Assembly: GCA_001600175.1 (NCBI GenBank) | Contig: BCJC01000007.1 | Span: forward strand, 1,512,115 to 1,576,114 | Length of the DNA: 64,000 bases | From: Erythrobasidium yunnanense | Lineage: Eukaryota; Basidiomycota; Cystobasidiomycetes; Erythrobasidiales; Erythrobasidiaceae | Reading direction: 5' to 3' | Shown here: positions 47,447 to 59,538 of the stretch, piece by piece | Numbering within the stretch: position 1 is the stretch's first letter | How the letters are laid out: the number at the start of each line of letters is the position of its first letter | The notes under the pieces: generated by a model | The model's input: only the letters and a program-made list of their open reading frames with translations | The model's database searches: none | What the model was told of the DNA's origin: nothing | Position numbers and translations under genes: made by a program

Positions 47447-47672
47447 ATATGCTAGCCACGGCAGATACAGCTGCGATGTGTATGTAAATGCTTGCTTTTG
47501 TGCTCAAAACAATAACAACTTCCGGTTTCATAGCGAAAGCTGCGATGGGTTTGTTCCTCTAAGCATGATCACTGACTAACGCTACAGTGTTCTACAGGTT
47601 TGGCATGACAGCACTAATGATTGGATTGGGTTGGATAATGAATGGTATGCTGGCTGGGTAAATCTGGCTACA

Positions 47673-50600
47673 TCACTGATCTTGATACTCATCATCACTT
47701 CTGTCAACGACTGCTTTCTTTGCTCTTCGAGAAGCCTTCTTCTTCTGCTTCTTTGCTGGCTGCTCTTGCTCACCCTCATCTTGCTGCTCCTGCTCATCAT
47801 CGGGAGCAAATAGTGGGACTCTCTCGACTTTCTTTTTTGCTTGTTTACGTGCCTTCTCCTTCTTACTACGTTTGGCGGGCTGTATCACCCTGCCACTGCC
47901 TTCAGGGGCTTCTCTCCGGCGCTTCACGCCCATCTTTGCTAATTTGTCTTCAAGCTCGTTGTGAAAATTCGCATCACTATCGGAGGAATGGCCGGCCATG
48001 CTTGATTGGCGAGATGGCGTGTTTCTGGATCGTGATGATTTGGACGAGGATGCTTTCAAGCTGCTGGCACGTCGTGAAGTAGGTGGTCTTGAGCGCTTCC
48101 TGGACGATGTTACGCTTTGCTCTTCATCGCTGCCTTGATTTAGCTGCGCGTCTTCATCGTCGTCATCCGCTTCCTCCTTCTGCAATCGCTGCTGACTCTG
48201 TCTCCAAGCCTTCACTACGTTCTGCAGCCGCTTACTCTGGTAGCCCTTGTTCGCCATCGGCGCGAACCTGCCTGTTCCACCCGAGACATCGAAGAAGTTG
48301 CTTATAGTAGCTTGATTAACAGCACCTCCTGCCGCTCGGCCAGTCATGCGCTTGATGATAGGCAATAAGAGCTCATCGACTTTGGCTGGTCCCCAGCCGA
48401 GACTATCTTTGCAGAAGTCACGCATCGCGTCCAAGTCCGGGATACCCCAAGCGAAAGCCTCGTCGGAATCGTCTACTTGCGGGAAGAGGTAGGCCTTTGC
48501 AACTTCTGGATTCGGCCAAGACTCGTCGACGAACAGATCGCGTTTAGACTTCTTGAACTTGCGCTTGAAGGCTGTCTCGCTGTCTGCAGCTGTATCTCTT
48601 CCTCGTTGAACTCGAAGCCACCAATTTCTGAACTCCTGCAAGCCGTTCGAGCCGGGAAATTCTGCCATCAACTCCATGCCTAAAACGGGTCCAACTCCAG
48701 GAAGCCCGTCACAATAGTCGGATCCCAAGAATTGCGCAAGCCTGATGAGCTTTTCCCTATCCAATGCAAGCTCCCGGTCGATATCGCTTGCAAGGTAGCA
48801 CTCGACGTACTTATTCTGATTGAACATGTTCTTGTAGACTCTAGTGGCGCCAAAGAGGAAGACATCGTTATCGTCTGTGATGACTCCGTCGACCAAAGAG
48901 CGGGAGAGGAGCTCTGCGCATTGCGCTTCTGCTTCCATGGGCGCAATGACGTATGGAAGGCCGAGTGTACGTAGCATTGTCTGCGCAAGATTGTCAGGCA
49001 GTTTTGATATGTAGAGTGTCCTGCATCGCTCACCTGTATATCCTTCGCCATTTGTTGGGTAATATCGTCTGCCATCTTCTTATCCTTCTTGTTCTGCTCA
49101 TTCAAGTATCGAAGCTCGTTCTGAACCTCCGACTCCATCTCATCAAGATCCTTGTTCTTGAGCTCCGACAAGAACTTGGCGTATTCCTTCTGTTCGCTTG
49201 TCAAACTTGCTACGTGCACTCTGTCATCTTCATCAGCATCTTGCAGATCTTCTTCTGGATCTGGGAAGATATCGGGAGGAATGTAGTTTGGATCGTCTTC
49301 AGGCAGCAGAGTAGCGTCCTGTCTCTTTCGTAAGACGGGTTCTGGACTAGGCGACCATTCGAAGAAGACTTCAGGTGACTCAACTCTTGTTTGATGACCA
49401 GAAGCTTCTTCGTTGAGCATACTTTCAACGGGCCCCTGTGTGACTTCCGCTTGCAAGTCACCCTTGTCGAGCTCAGCGGCAGGAGGCTCCTCTTCTTTTG
49501 GCGACTCTACCGGCTCTTCGTCTAAAAGCATTGATCCAGCTGTCACAGCGTGATGATCTGCTGATGACCCATTCCAAGCTAGGATTTCCGAAGCATCTGG
49601 CATTTCGAAGTCCATTTCGGGACTTGCTTCTCGACTGATTTGACTGCTAGAGGACAGCGTCCTGTTCATCAATGTCGGTCCAATTACAGTGACTTTGACA
49701 GGTTCAGGCGCTGGAGAAGCGGATTTGGATATGGGCGTCGGAGGTGATTTGGGTTGTTGTGCATAGTCGCGTTGAATAATACCCTCCTTCTCTTTCACCA
49801 GCTGAGGAGATCTATCCCGCTTTGCTTGCTTATCTGTTAGGTCGGGTCTAGCTTCGCGAATCTGCTCCTTTTCAGGCGAAGGCGGACGGTATCCCGCTGG
49901 AGGGACATCGATAGAGAGAGACGGCTTACGCTTGGGTTGAGCTGTTTGAGCTTCATCGTCGGAAGAGGATATATGTATGGGTGCGGGAGCGGGATTGACT
50001 GGTCTGCTGGCTGCTGGCGGCAGGGTCGTGGATGGAACGGGGATTGAGGCCTCAGTCTGCACGTTGTCGTTGGCCTTGCTTGGCTCTACACTAAGCGGTT
50101 TCGGCTGTATTGACGACGTTGCTGCTGCCTGCTTAGCAGTATATGGAAGTCGAGGAGCGCGTGGTACAGAAACCTCGATAGGCTTTTCTGGACTCTTCGA
50201 CGGACCGGGACTGATCTCATCAAAGCTGACGTCCGAATCATCCGCGTCACTATCGTTCTGTAGAGGCTGCATGTCGGTTTTACTAGCTTCAATAGCTTTT
50301 TGGACATCTTCTTCTTCATCAGCCTGCCTTATCGCAGACTTGATTTGCGAGAAAACGTCTTCTGGTAGACCGGGGTTCTCACTTTCGGCATCGAGGAACA
50401 AAGGCTGTTGAGGTGGAAGGGTAGGTACATCGTCGATGTATTGGGAATAGGCATCGTTGGTCTGCTTCGGCTTAATGGGCGAATAGCGTTGTTTGATGGC
50501 TTCTATAGCCATATCCCGCCTGTGCTGCACATCAGGAGAAGGTGATCGTTGGGCAGCACTAAAAAATGAATTTCAGCTTAGCGCGTTCAATTGGGTAGAA

Positions 50601-51919
50601 GGACGGACTCACATTTTGGGTATGTCGACCTGCTCAAACTCTTCGTCTGTTGTCGCTTTGTCCTGATCACTCTCCTCGCTCGTAGTCGTGTCTATCTTGA
50701 CCGGCGAACTAGCCGATCTCCCATCTTCCCGGATGCCAAGTATGTAGCCAGCTCCTCCTGCGCTCGGATCATCATTCTTAATCAAAACATACTCCTTGTT
50801 CCGCTCTCCTGCGATACGAGCAGAGGGCAGAGGCTGCACTCTACTCAGACTATCTGTCAGAGTAAGCAGTTTCTGCGTAACATTGTTACGTCTCGAAAGA
50901 CCTAGAATCTGCGCTTTTGAGAAGTCTAAAGGCGTAGGAGCTTGTTTCATAGCTTGAACTCTGCGATAGTTGCTCTGTCTTGACTTTATTCGCAAGTCAC
51001 CAATAATTTCGTATTTCACCTCTATAGGTAAGTTCGCAAAGAATTCGCTGTCCATATCGAAATCTTCAGGTCGCATGTCTTCGATAAATGACCGTAACTC
51101 TGCTTCCGTCGCTATCCTCGGGTCCGACTGCTGTGCTCGATTTGCTAGCGGTTCGTCTATTGCAGGAAGAGCATACTGGTCTCTGTGTACGTATTTCTTC
51201 TTCTTCGGCGGCGTGATCTCCTCTGCTGGCTGCCCATTTGTCGTGTTATTCACAGGCGGTGATGAGCGATTCCTCGGTCTTGTTCGCACAGGTGCACCAA
51301 GCGGAGCTATCCCATACTCTTCATCAAGATAATTGTCGTTCTCCTGAGCTGCAACTTCTTCGCGCTGACGCGCCTGCGTGTCTTTCTGAGCTTGAGCAAC
51401 AGCTGCTGCACGAAGTTGGGCTGCAAGGAGCTTCTCTGCTGTTCGTGCTGCAGATTCCTTCGCGCCTTGCTTTCTGTTCTTTCGATTGGACTGTTGTAAA
51501 GCGGCGTCGGCATATATCTTGCAAGACAAACTGTTGACTCACAATAGCTATCTTCTTGATCAGAGGCGCGCCGCCATCAAACACGAAGACCTGCATCCAT
51601 TAGTCAGTCCGAATTCTTATAGTCAAGCGAATGTGCAAGCTGACAGGCTTGATTCCATAGAATAAAAGCTTGCATATCCGGCGCAAGAAACCGAGTATAT
51701 GGGCGTTGTCGAGCGCTCTTCCGTCCTTGTCGCGCATAGCTATCTGAAACTGATACAGCCATATACTTGAATCAATCGCGAGCTTCTTGCCGCCCATTGT
51801 TTCGAGCGCGACAGGTCTTGCGACGGGATGTAGCAGAGGCCATAAGCCTGGATTAAAGGGTCAGCTTCGATACTTGATAAAGAGTAATCTGCGCGTGTCT
51901 CTTTACCATGTACACCCAT
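47673..51919 (-). CDS. RAD2: RAD2/XPG-type structure-specific endonuclease
   Basis: 3' incision nuclease of nucleotide excision repair, about 1,300 residues. MGVHG joins over an intron to LWPLLHPVARPVALETMGGK, then AIDSSIWLYQFQIAMRD and VFVFDGGAPLIKKIAI, giving the N domain with its metal-binding Asp residues. A spacer of several hundred residues, acidic and Ser/Pro-rich, follows, as in other RAD2 proteins. The I domain reads LRTLGLPYVIAPMEAEAQC, DGVITDDNDVFLFGATRVYK, and RLAQFLGSDYCDGLPGVGPV, with all catalytic acidic residues seen. Then come WPNPEVAKAYLFP and GWGPAKVDELLLPIIKRM. The C-terminus is lysine-rich (nuclear signal) and ends DDEYQDQ. Five introns. One of the longest open exons in the window, at about 1.9 kb. 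Confidence 0.95.
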
Positions 51920-52640
51920 CTTGAGAGACTGTCCAGTCCCTGGCAGATGGAGCAGAGTCAAGAGAGCTTGCAACGATAAAGTGCTCCTTGAGACACAAAC
52001 GACTTGTCGCAAACCTCAAGAATCCAGATACAATCCAGATACAATCCAGATACAATCCAGATACAATGATATCGTGAGAAGCTCAAGATGTCGAACGCCT
52101 AAAAGGCAGCTCCAGATCTGACACCGTGTTCCCTGCGATATTGTGCCCCTCCAGCGAAGGCACTCTGGCCAACCTCGCAAACGCGCTTGGCGTCATGTCG
52201 GTCCTCCTCATCATCGTATATCAATTCGTAGACGTCGTGGAAAAGAGGCAGCCTCTGGCAGCTGCTGCTGCCGCGAAATCGCAATGAACAGTAGGCGCTT
52301 TCGGCCTTGCTTATGACAGAGCCGGCAGGCTGACATAATATGCAGATACATTGATGGACATAACTCGACTACGAAGCATACTGGCCGTTCTTGCAGTGCT
52401 GTTGTAGCATACTTCCGAGTTGAGCGGCCCTTTCTTCAGCATATAGCGCCTTGAAGCTTACGCCCTACACAGATCCAACGTATGTCGTAATATTGGAATG
52501 ATAGACAATGCTACATTGTGCTGGAGCTCGTAACCCGGACGCCGATATGAGAACCTTTGGACCTCTCTGGCTGATGATACTGCGCCTTATTACACGATAC
52601 CTACTTTAGACGCAGATGCTGAAGAGAATACCCTGGCTCT
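51920..52640. other. intergenic region between RAD2 start and GST 3' end
   Basis: About 720 bp. It contains the four-copy 11-base repeat listed separately, about 100 bp from the RAD2 start. No gene could be built on either strand. Confidence 0.5.
52021..52064. repeat. 11-bp tandem repeat, four perfect copies
   Basis: The unit aatccagatac is repeated four times without mismatch. It lies in the RAD2 upstream region. Perfect identity of the copies suggests recent expansion and length variation between strains. Confidence 0.95.
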
Positions 52641-53590
52641 CTACGACGGCGTCTTCTGTTTGGAACGCAAGATATCCCTTTCGACATAGACCTTCTTTAC
52701 CGACTCGCGCTCTGCGCATCTCGTATGCCAGCGAAAGACGTTCGGTATGTCTGTCTCGGCGCTGTACATCTACCTGTCAACTCTGGCTCTGCACAGAAGA
52801 ATGCTACTCACCTCAGACCTAGCTGCGAAAGATACTTCATGGCCGTCATATTCCACCTTGACGTGAGGCATATGTCCGTTAGCAAGAGATTGCGAGCATT
52901 TCGTGAGGTCTGACTTACGGCAGAAAGGCCAAATCGGCGATCGTGACAGTCTCACCCGTCAAGTATGGCTGGCCAGTTCTTTCCAGATGGCACTCCAAAA
53001 CATGCAAGATCCGCTTCATCTCTTCTGTGAATCTCTCGATAACTGTCGGAAGCTGCTCCGGATGCGAACTAGCGAACCAGACTGCTTGTCCGAAACTCGG
53101 GCCTATAGAAGATGATCAGCAATGAAGCTGAAGAAGCTTGAGATCACACACCTTGGCCTGATATCTGGAAGGCTAACCATTGTGACACTTCGTACTTCTG
53201 ATTCCCCGTTGACTGGAACAGGCCTTTCGTGTCGTACCTGTCGACTAGATATTCGATGATGGCAGCGCTCTCCCAGAGTACAAAGTCGTCGTTGTTATGG
53301 TCGACGATGACAGGGATCCTTCCGTTCGGGTTGAGCTGATGGGCTTGTCAGACATTTAAGCTGGCTGGTAATGCTACCTACTTCTAAGAACTGAGGGTGT
53401 TTAACCCCGTCGAGGCTACCTCCGTAGACCTTGTAGATAGTTTTGTAGGACACCCCGAGCTCTTCTAGGATGATTGCTACCTTCCATCTGCGGGCCAAAG
53501 TTGTGTCATCAACGCGTGTCACGCTTTGATGTATTGTTGTGCTTACCCATTTGGCCCTCCAACATGGGAATAGAGCGTGATGTCTACCAT
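52641..53590 (-). CDS. Ure2-like glutathione S-transferase
   Basis: Four to five exons. It starts MVDITLYSHVGGPNG, joined to WKVAIILEELGVSYKTIYKV, the glutathione-binding thioredoxin fold. Then LNPNGRIPVIVDHNNDDFVL and WESAAIIEYLVDRYD, which hold the cis-Pro and the ES glutathione clamp. The helical half reads KYEVSQWLAFQISGQGPSFG, TGETVTIADLAFLPWNMTAM, and the ending DIPNVFRWHTRCAERESV, KKVYVERDILRSK. The layout matches fungal Ure2p/GTT-type transferases of the nu or Ure2-like class, which act in detoxification and peroxide reduction. The prion-like N-terminus of yeast Ure2 is absent. Confidence 0.88.
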
Positions 53591-53983
53591 TTCTGATGCT
53601 GTATGGTCAGAAGACAAGCTGTAACGCGCCAGAGTTGACGCCGTGGCGATACGCCCGGGTCTGACATTGCATGACACCTTGATGGCGCTTTTCTTTCATG
53701 AAAGGAGTCAAGCAAGGCTCTCGTAATCTATGCATATACACACAAATCATGTACATAGATCTACCGCTCAAGAAGTCTGCTATTACAAACGACTTGCACT
53801 TCTGGCGATGGATCTGACCCTTCTTTACATTAACCGAACCTATAATAACATCAGCTGCAGTGACTACTTACCTGGATTCGATACCAGCTGTCAAGATAGA
53901 GACGTCGCCTGCAAGAACCCGAGACCCAAGCCAGCGCAAGATATCGACCACTTGGAAACGCCAAATCAGCCAAATCGTCTGTC
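53591..53983. other. divergent region GST / TMA46
   Basis: About 390 bp between divergent starts, presumed promoters of both. No repeat seen. Confidence 0.4.
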
Positions 53984-55287
53984 ATGCCCCCCAAAGGCAA
54001 AGGAGAGAAGCCTAAAGAGAAGAAAGTCGCAGTCGACAAGACCTTTGGCTTAAAGAGTGCGCCGTTCTTGGATCGATTTGGGCCATTTCAGCGCTGACAG
54101 TTCGATGGTACTTGTTCACAGACAAGAAGGGTTCTAAGGGTCAAGCTGCCATCGCACTTGCTAAGCAACAAGCGGCACAAGTAGGCAATAACGATGAAGC
54201 CAAGCGGAAAGCGAAGGAGAAGCAAGAGCGAGAGGCCAAAAAAGCATCTGAAGCCGCGAAGAAGGAGGCTCTCGCAGAACTCTTCGTTCCCGTACAAATA
54301 GACCAGAAGGTGTGTATCAGGATAATACATGGCACTTGCGACCAGGCCACTCTGCCATTTCGAGAGGCCGTACTTACGTTTTTCGACTCTGCGATTCACG
54401 GCAGGCCCCCTTTGGCGTGGATCCCAAGACGATTCTATGCATAAACTTCAAGAATGGCAACTGTACAAGAGGGAATCGCTGCAAGTTTGCACACGACTTG
54501 GAAGTAGGGCGGAAAACGGCAAAGAAGGATATCTATACCGACATGCGAGACGAGGACGCCGCTGCAAAGAAGGACGATACTATGGAGAACTGGACAGAAG
54601 AGAAGCTACGCGAGGTCATTGCGAAGAAAGGCATGGATCAAGGCGAGGAAGCGGACGCGAGTGGGAAAGGCAAAAACACGCAGGACCGCTACGACATCGT
54701 CTGCAAGCACTTCATCGACGCTGTGGAAAACTCCAAATATGGCTGGTTTTGGGAGTGTCCAGGAGGCGGTCTAGAGTGCAAGTAGTAAGTCTGTGATTAA
54801 CGTACTTGCGGATAAAAGCTAATTGATTAACCACAGTCGTCACGCCTTGCCGCCTGGCTTCGTGCTCAAGTCGCAACGTAAGAAGGACGAAGAAGCTGAG
54901 AAAGCGAAGGAGATTACAATGGAAGAGTTCCTGGAAGTCGAGCGTCACAAGCTGCCTAAAGAGCCACGAACGCCTGTAACCATCGAATCATTCAAGAAAT
55001 GGAAGGAGACGCGTATGAACAAGAAGGAAGCAGAGTTGGAGGCTACAAAGGCAGCGAAAGCAGTACAGGCGCAAGCTGGTAAATCTGCTGGAATGTCAGG
55101 AAGAGACCTCTTCACGTTCAATCCGTTATTGCTGGATGAGAACGAAGAGGGTGATGACGACGACGAAGACGATGATTGGGATCTGGAAGCGTACAGACAA
55201 AGAGCGCAGCAGGAGCGAGACGAAGCTGAAAGAAAGCGCTTGGAGCAGTTAGGCATCAGCGTGGGAGAGATGAACATCAATCCATAA
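53984..55287 (+). CDS. TMA46: CCCH zinc-finger translation factor, ZC3H15/DFRP1 type
   Basis: Partner of the ribosome-associated GTPase Rbg1/DRG1. It starts MPPKGKGEKPKEKKVAVDKT, then FGLK, and after an intron NKKGSKGQAAIALAKQQAA. A CCCH finger reads CINFKNGNCTRGNRCKFAHD, preceded by PFGVDPKTIL. Next are the DRG-binding region KYGWFWECPGGGLECKYRH and ALPPGFVLKSQRKKDEE. The C-terminus has TVESFKKW-like helices (VTIESFKKWKETRMNKKE), FTFNPLLLDENEEGDDDD, and ends GISVGEMNINP. Four introns. The second canonical CCCH finger was not confirmed and may lie at the HALPPG junction. All other family blocks are present. Confidence 0.92.
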
Positions 55288-55624
55288 CGACTGTCCTATT
55301 GCAAGAACGCACGCTGCAAACTCATTCGATCTCCTTTCTTACCTGCTATTACGTTGTAGCATATCTCAGGCATATTTCAGTCTCGTCGTTTCAGCCCAGT
55401 CTCTCTTCGACAAGTGCTGTCCGGAGAACGATGCAAAAAATCTGTTCTGGCCTTCACACCACGATCTTCTGCATTGCAGTGTAATGCATTGGACCCCAGG
55501 CATGCTTAGGAAAGACGAGGAGACTGAAAACGAAATAACATAATGCAGGGTATTGAAATCGATGGGCATATAGCTGTGCGATGTAGCTTCCGATACCGTA
55601 TAGCCCTGAATTAGTGCCCCTTTT
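55288..55624. other. convergent intergenic region
   Basis: About 335 bp between TMA46 and the convergent unknown gene. Nothing recognised. Confidence 0.4.
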
Positions 55625-57707
55625 TCAGTCTGATTCAGGCTCCTCGTTCCGCTTCTCCTCTGCAGCAGCAGACACCCAGCTGCACGCTAGTGTCTGTAAC
55701 ATGCCTTGCCATCCTTCTGCTTTGCGTGCAATGACCTTTGGATCAATCTCCGTGCCGAAAGTGAGCAGATATCGCAGCTTCAGCGCCGCCGTGAACAGGC
55801 GTAGATTCTCGTATCTTCGGACTGTCAAAAGAGGTCATGAGCACTACTTTAAGTAATATCCCTCTTGTGTCGATATGCTATACGCACAGGTCAGACCGAC
55901 TTTGGCCAAAGCATCCTGGCGATCTTCGTCCACGCCCACATCGCTCCTCCTGCGGCCTATGCTTTGTACATCCAGAGACTGTCTCCCTTTGTCTTCCGAT
56001 TCTTCGGCTCGTAGCTTTGCGTGATACCCTACATCATGTATACTTGACGGAGTGATGAAGCCCCAAGGCCTCTGTGACTTCCGCAGGACTGCATTGTAGG
56101 CTGTGCATAAGATATGTCCATCGCTAAGCGCTTGTAGGAGTTCATCCTTGTTGTCGTCAGACAGTATGCTGGGTATTAACTGTAGCAGTTCGGCTGGAAG
56201 ATGGTCCGATAGGCAAGCATGTAGTCGATCTAGCAACGTATCAGCAAGGAGGATTCCGGCTACGTATTCTGTGTGATACCTATTTAACGGACTATCGCTA
56301 TATAGATCTTGGCGGCTCCAATCTGGCCCGAATCGTGTAGTAGTATCTCGCGGCGTTGCCAGCTCATCCTTGCTTGGGAAGAGTAGCTTGTCGACTGTTT
56401 CAATCCATTCTTTGACAACCTGAGCTTCGCCGCGCAGCTGGGCGAGCGTTACATCCTGGTCGTAGAGATGACCCCCCGACTGTCCTGTTGCTCCAGTACT
56501 GCTACTAGCATCTGAAGCTGAGGATAGCTCCTCGCTGAAACTAAGAGCAGGTTGTCCTGAACTACCAGAACTGATATTGGCAGATGACAGCGATGTGACC
56601 AGGTCCTTTTCCTCGTCGTCCTCGTCGCCGTCGTGTAGTCGATATTGCTTGTCCATCTGCTTCAGCATACCAAGGGTAGCTAGAGAAGCTTTGCGAAGTT
56701 CGACAAGCGGATCTTGTTGCGAAGGAAAGGCAATTGGCGGGGCATCGTTCTTATTGACATTTGCAACAGGTCGTGCTTTGATCTTGCTGCCTGTACTCAG
56801 TACAGAATGCCTTGGTATCGGACGGGCAGCAGTGATGAGTCCGAGGGAAGTGTCTGGCTGTGGTCGATCGGTGCGCTCGACGGGCGCAAAAGGTAGCTTG
56901 TCTGGTGGAAGAGATAGGAAGTACTTCTGCACGGATCTTATAGCTGCCGTTGTGCTCTGTAGTAGATTTAGGATCAGGTTGTCATCTTCGCTGTTCTCCG
57001 AAGATGGGTATGGGTTGAAAGACGAAGAAGCCATACTGGAATCGAGTGGCCCATATGAGGAAGCGGTCGAACCTCTCCCCAAGGACTGCCTGCTCATCGA
57101 GACCAGACCCCACTTGTCGCAGACGTCGGCTACCTCGCTGTACACTTGCTGTCGCCCCACTTTCAGCGAAGGCAGCTCGACATTGAAGCTTTTCTCGGGC
57201 AGCGGATCAGGAGGCGATGGCCTATGCGATATAGTATATCAGCTCATGTAGGCCAATAGCAAGCAGCCACGCACGAAGGAGGCAGATCTTCCAGGGATTC
57301 CTCTATCAGGGTATTGGAGTAGCCAGGCACTGCCAAAGGTAGAGGACGACCTGAACGGCCTATCTGAGGTCTATACCATTTGTCAGCCGATACGATCGCA
57401 CATGGTCAACATGCACTCACGCGTTCTCAGCAGCCAAGCCCTGTTTCGCGTAAAGATGCTGGAGATGCTGTAAAGATGTGGGAGGATATTAGAGACATTC
57501 ACAGTCAGGGATTGCGAATCAAGCATCATTCACGCGAATGGATCCCAAAGCCATGACGGATGACCGTTTCGATGATGAATTGCTGAAGTCGCGACCGCTC
57601 CCCCGAACATAGGGCGCACGTCTTCGTTTCGACTGTTCATCTGAAGCTTGCGACGTAGAGTTGGCATTTGGATTCGGCGAACTCGATGAACCGCTCGGGA
57701 CATCCAT
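55625..57707 (-). CDS. unknown serine-rich fungal protein with a CH-like C-terminal segment
   Basis: Several exons: MDVPSGSSSSPNPNANS at the start, a short HLQHLYAKQGLAAENA exon, a SFNVELPSLKVGRQQVYSEV junction, and a long exon of about 430 codons. The middle is Ser-rich and probably disordered. A helical segment VKEWIETVDKLLFPSKDEL and a hydrophobic helix (YVAGILLADTLLDRLHACLS) follow. Near the end, LLQALSDGHILCTAYNAVLR, KSQRPWGFITPSSIHD and, over an intron, VRRYENLRLFTAALKLRYLL have the run order of a calponin-homology-like fold (inference). The tail ends EEKRNEEPESD. I do not recognise the family. Start codons of this gene and UPF3 are 24 bp apart. Confidence 0.6.
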
Positions 57708-57731
57708 CGTAATCTTTAGGTCGACTACTTG

Positions 57732-59531
57732 ATGCCTTCAAAGGCCAGCGGAGGGCCCAGGGAACCGCCGAATCCTGGATCCAACGTCGCTACTTCTTCT
57801 GGGCCTGCTTCTGATGGTCCAGCTTCAAGAACGAAGGTGATCTGTCGACGACTGCCCCCTACGCTCCCGGCAGCCGTCTTCTGGACGAGCGTCGAGCCTT
57901 GGACGAGCGACGCAGATGTAGACTGGAAAGCTGTGCGTCCTTTCGGCTGGCAGAAAGGCTACTCCATCTATCTTCCGTATCTGATGTCGCCCAATTGCCA
58001 GTACAAACCAGGCCGATCAACTCAGACTGGGTACATTCTTCAAAGGGAACAGCAGCTGCAAATACTGATGTATTACTGTAGACCTAACAGCAAGGAAAGC
58101 GTAAATTCCGTGGCCTATATCCACTTCAAGCGACAGGACCTTGTTACCAAGTTCGCGGCGGCATACAATGGACACGTCTTTCGAGACAGCAAAGGTAGGC
58201 TTCCTTCTCTTTTAGTCGTTCATATTGCTAATAGAGCTATCCGGCAGGCCAGATCAGCAGAGTCTCAGTTGAATATGCACCTTTCCAGAAGACTCCGGCA
58301 AAGCGACAGAAGCCAGATGCGCTGTCAGGAACGATCGATGATGGTGCATACGACTTGATCGATGGATCAGATAGTCTTGCTAACATCCCCTCATATAGAT
58401 CCGGACTACCAGGCCTTTCTGACCAGTCTGAATGCGCCAGCAGAACCCAAGCCGGTAGCTGAGACAAACACTAGTACGGTCCGATGCTGTGGTATCATGT
58501 CACTAGCTGACAGTCGTCATATAGCAAAACCGCCTGTCAACAAGAGCACGCCTCTATTGGAAGCGCTACGACAGCAAAAGAAGCTTGCCAAGGAGAAGAA
58601 GCTGGCTAGTAATGGCAAAGGCAAAGCTCCAGAACTACCGGCGAACGCGCTGAACCCTGCAAAGATGACACGAGCCGAAAGGCGAGCGTACCTCAAACAC
58701 CTCAAGAAAGAAGAGATGGCAGCTGCAGCCAATGAGAGCAAGGGAAAGACGGCCGATAGCGTAGATGCGGGTAAGAAGAAGCCAGGTCTGCGCGTAAAGG
58801 GGGCGCAATCGACACCGGCGGCTGCCTCTGGCGCTGCTGTGGGCAATGAAGCTGGCAAGCTACCGCAGGCTCCGAAAGGCAGTCCAGCGAACGCCAAACA
58901 GCCTCAAAAGCAAGTCCAGAAGCCAATGGAAGCCCCGAAGCCAACTCAGAAGATGACAATCCTCGCTCCTCCTAAGCCTTCATCAGCGGAGCCGACAAAG
59001 CCAGAAGCGTCAAAAGCCAACGCTGGACCTGTCAGCCCACCAGTTTCTAGCAAGCCGAAAGCACTAGGCAACTTCGACGCCATAGTGGGACAATTCGCCA
59101 AGCAGATGTCAGTAGGCAGCAAGCCTGCACCGAAGACAGACGGTAGGGACATCAAAGAAGCTGCCAAAGTCGACGATGTGGCTTCGAAGGATGTACCAGC
59201 GAGCGGCCCTACAGCGGGTCGAGGAAGAGGCGGCCCAGGACCTCGCGGAGGACGTGGGTCAGACGTATCTTCCAGAGGTAGAGGACAGTCGAGAGGCGGT
59301 GGCATGGCTATCAAAGGCGCCCTATCTTCCAACTCTGCCCCTACAGCGACAGTCAGCGACACGAAGAGCGATGGCAATCCGATCCAGTCGGTGCCTTCAG
59401 CTCCGAGAGGCAGAGGGAGGGGTGAAGTACCTGCTGATCGAGGCCGAGGTGCTGCCTTAAGAGGCGGCTCTAGAGGAGGAAGAGGCAATTCTGCTGCGCC
59501 TCCTTCTTTGGCGGCACAATTACCGACTTGA
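57732..59531 (+). CDS. UPF3: UPF3, nonsense-mediated decay factor
   Basis: Bridges the exon junction or ribosome signal to UPF2 and UPF1. It starts MPSKASGGPREPPNPGSN. The RRM-like domain reads TKVICRRLPPTLPAAVFWTS, then a segment with WQKGYSIYLPYLMS, and SVNSVAYIHFKRQDLVTKFA, the UPF2-facing fold. The C-terminal half is basic and low complexity: ALRQQKKLAKEKKLASNGK, RAERRAYLKHLKKEEMA, and a RGG-rich tail (RGRGGPGPRGGRGSD) ending AAQLPT. An RGG tail may bind RNA. Four or five introns. Divergent from an unknown gene (24 bp between starts) and convergent with ORC3 (7 bp between stops). Confidence 0.88.
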
Positions 59532-59538
59532 AGCACCG

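Noticed and set aside
58946-59536. 196 aa minus-strand proline- and leucine-rich frame
   Set aside because: Antisense shadow of the RGG-rich UPF3 tail.
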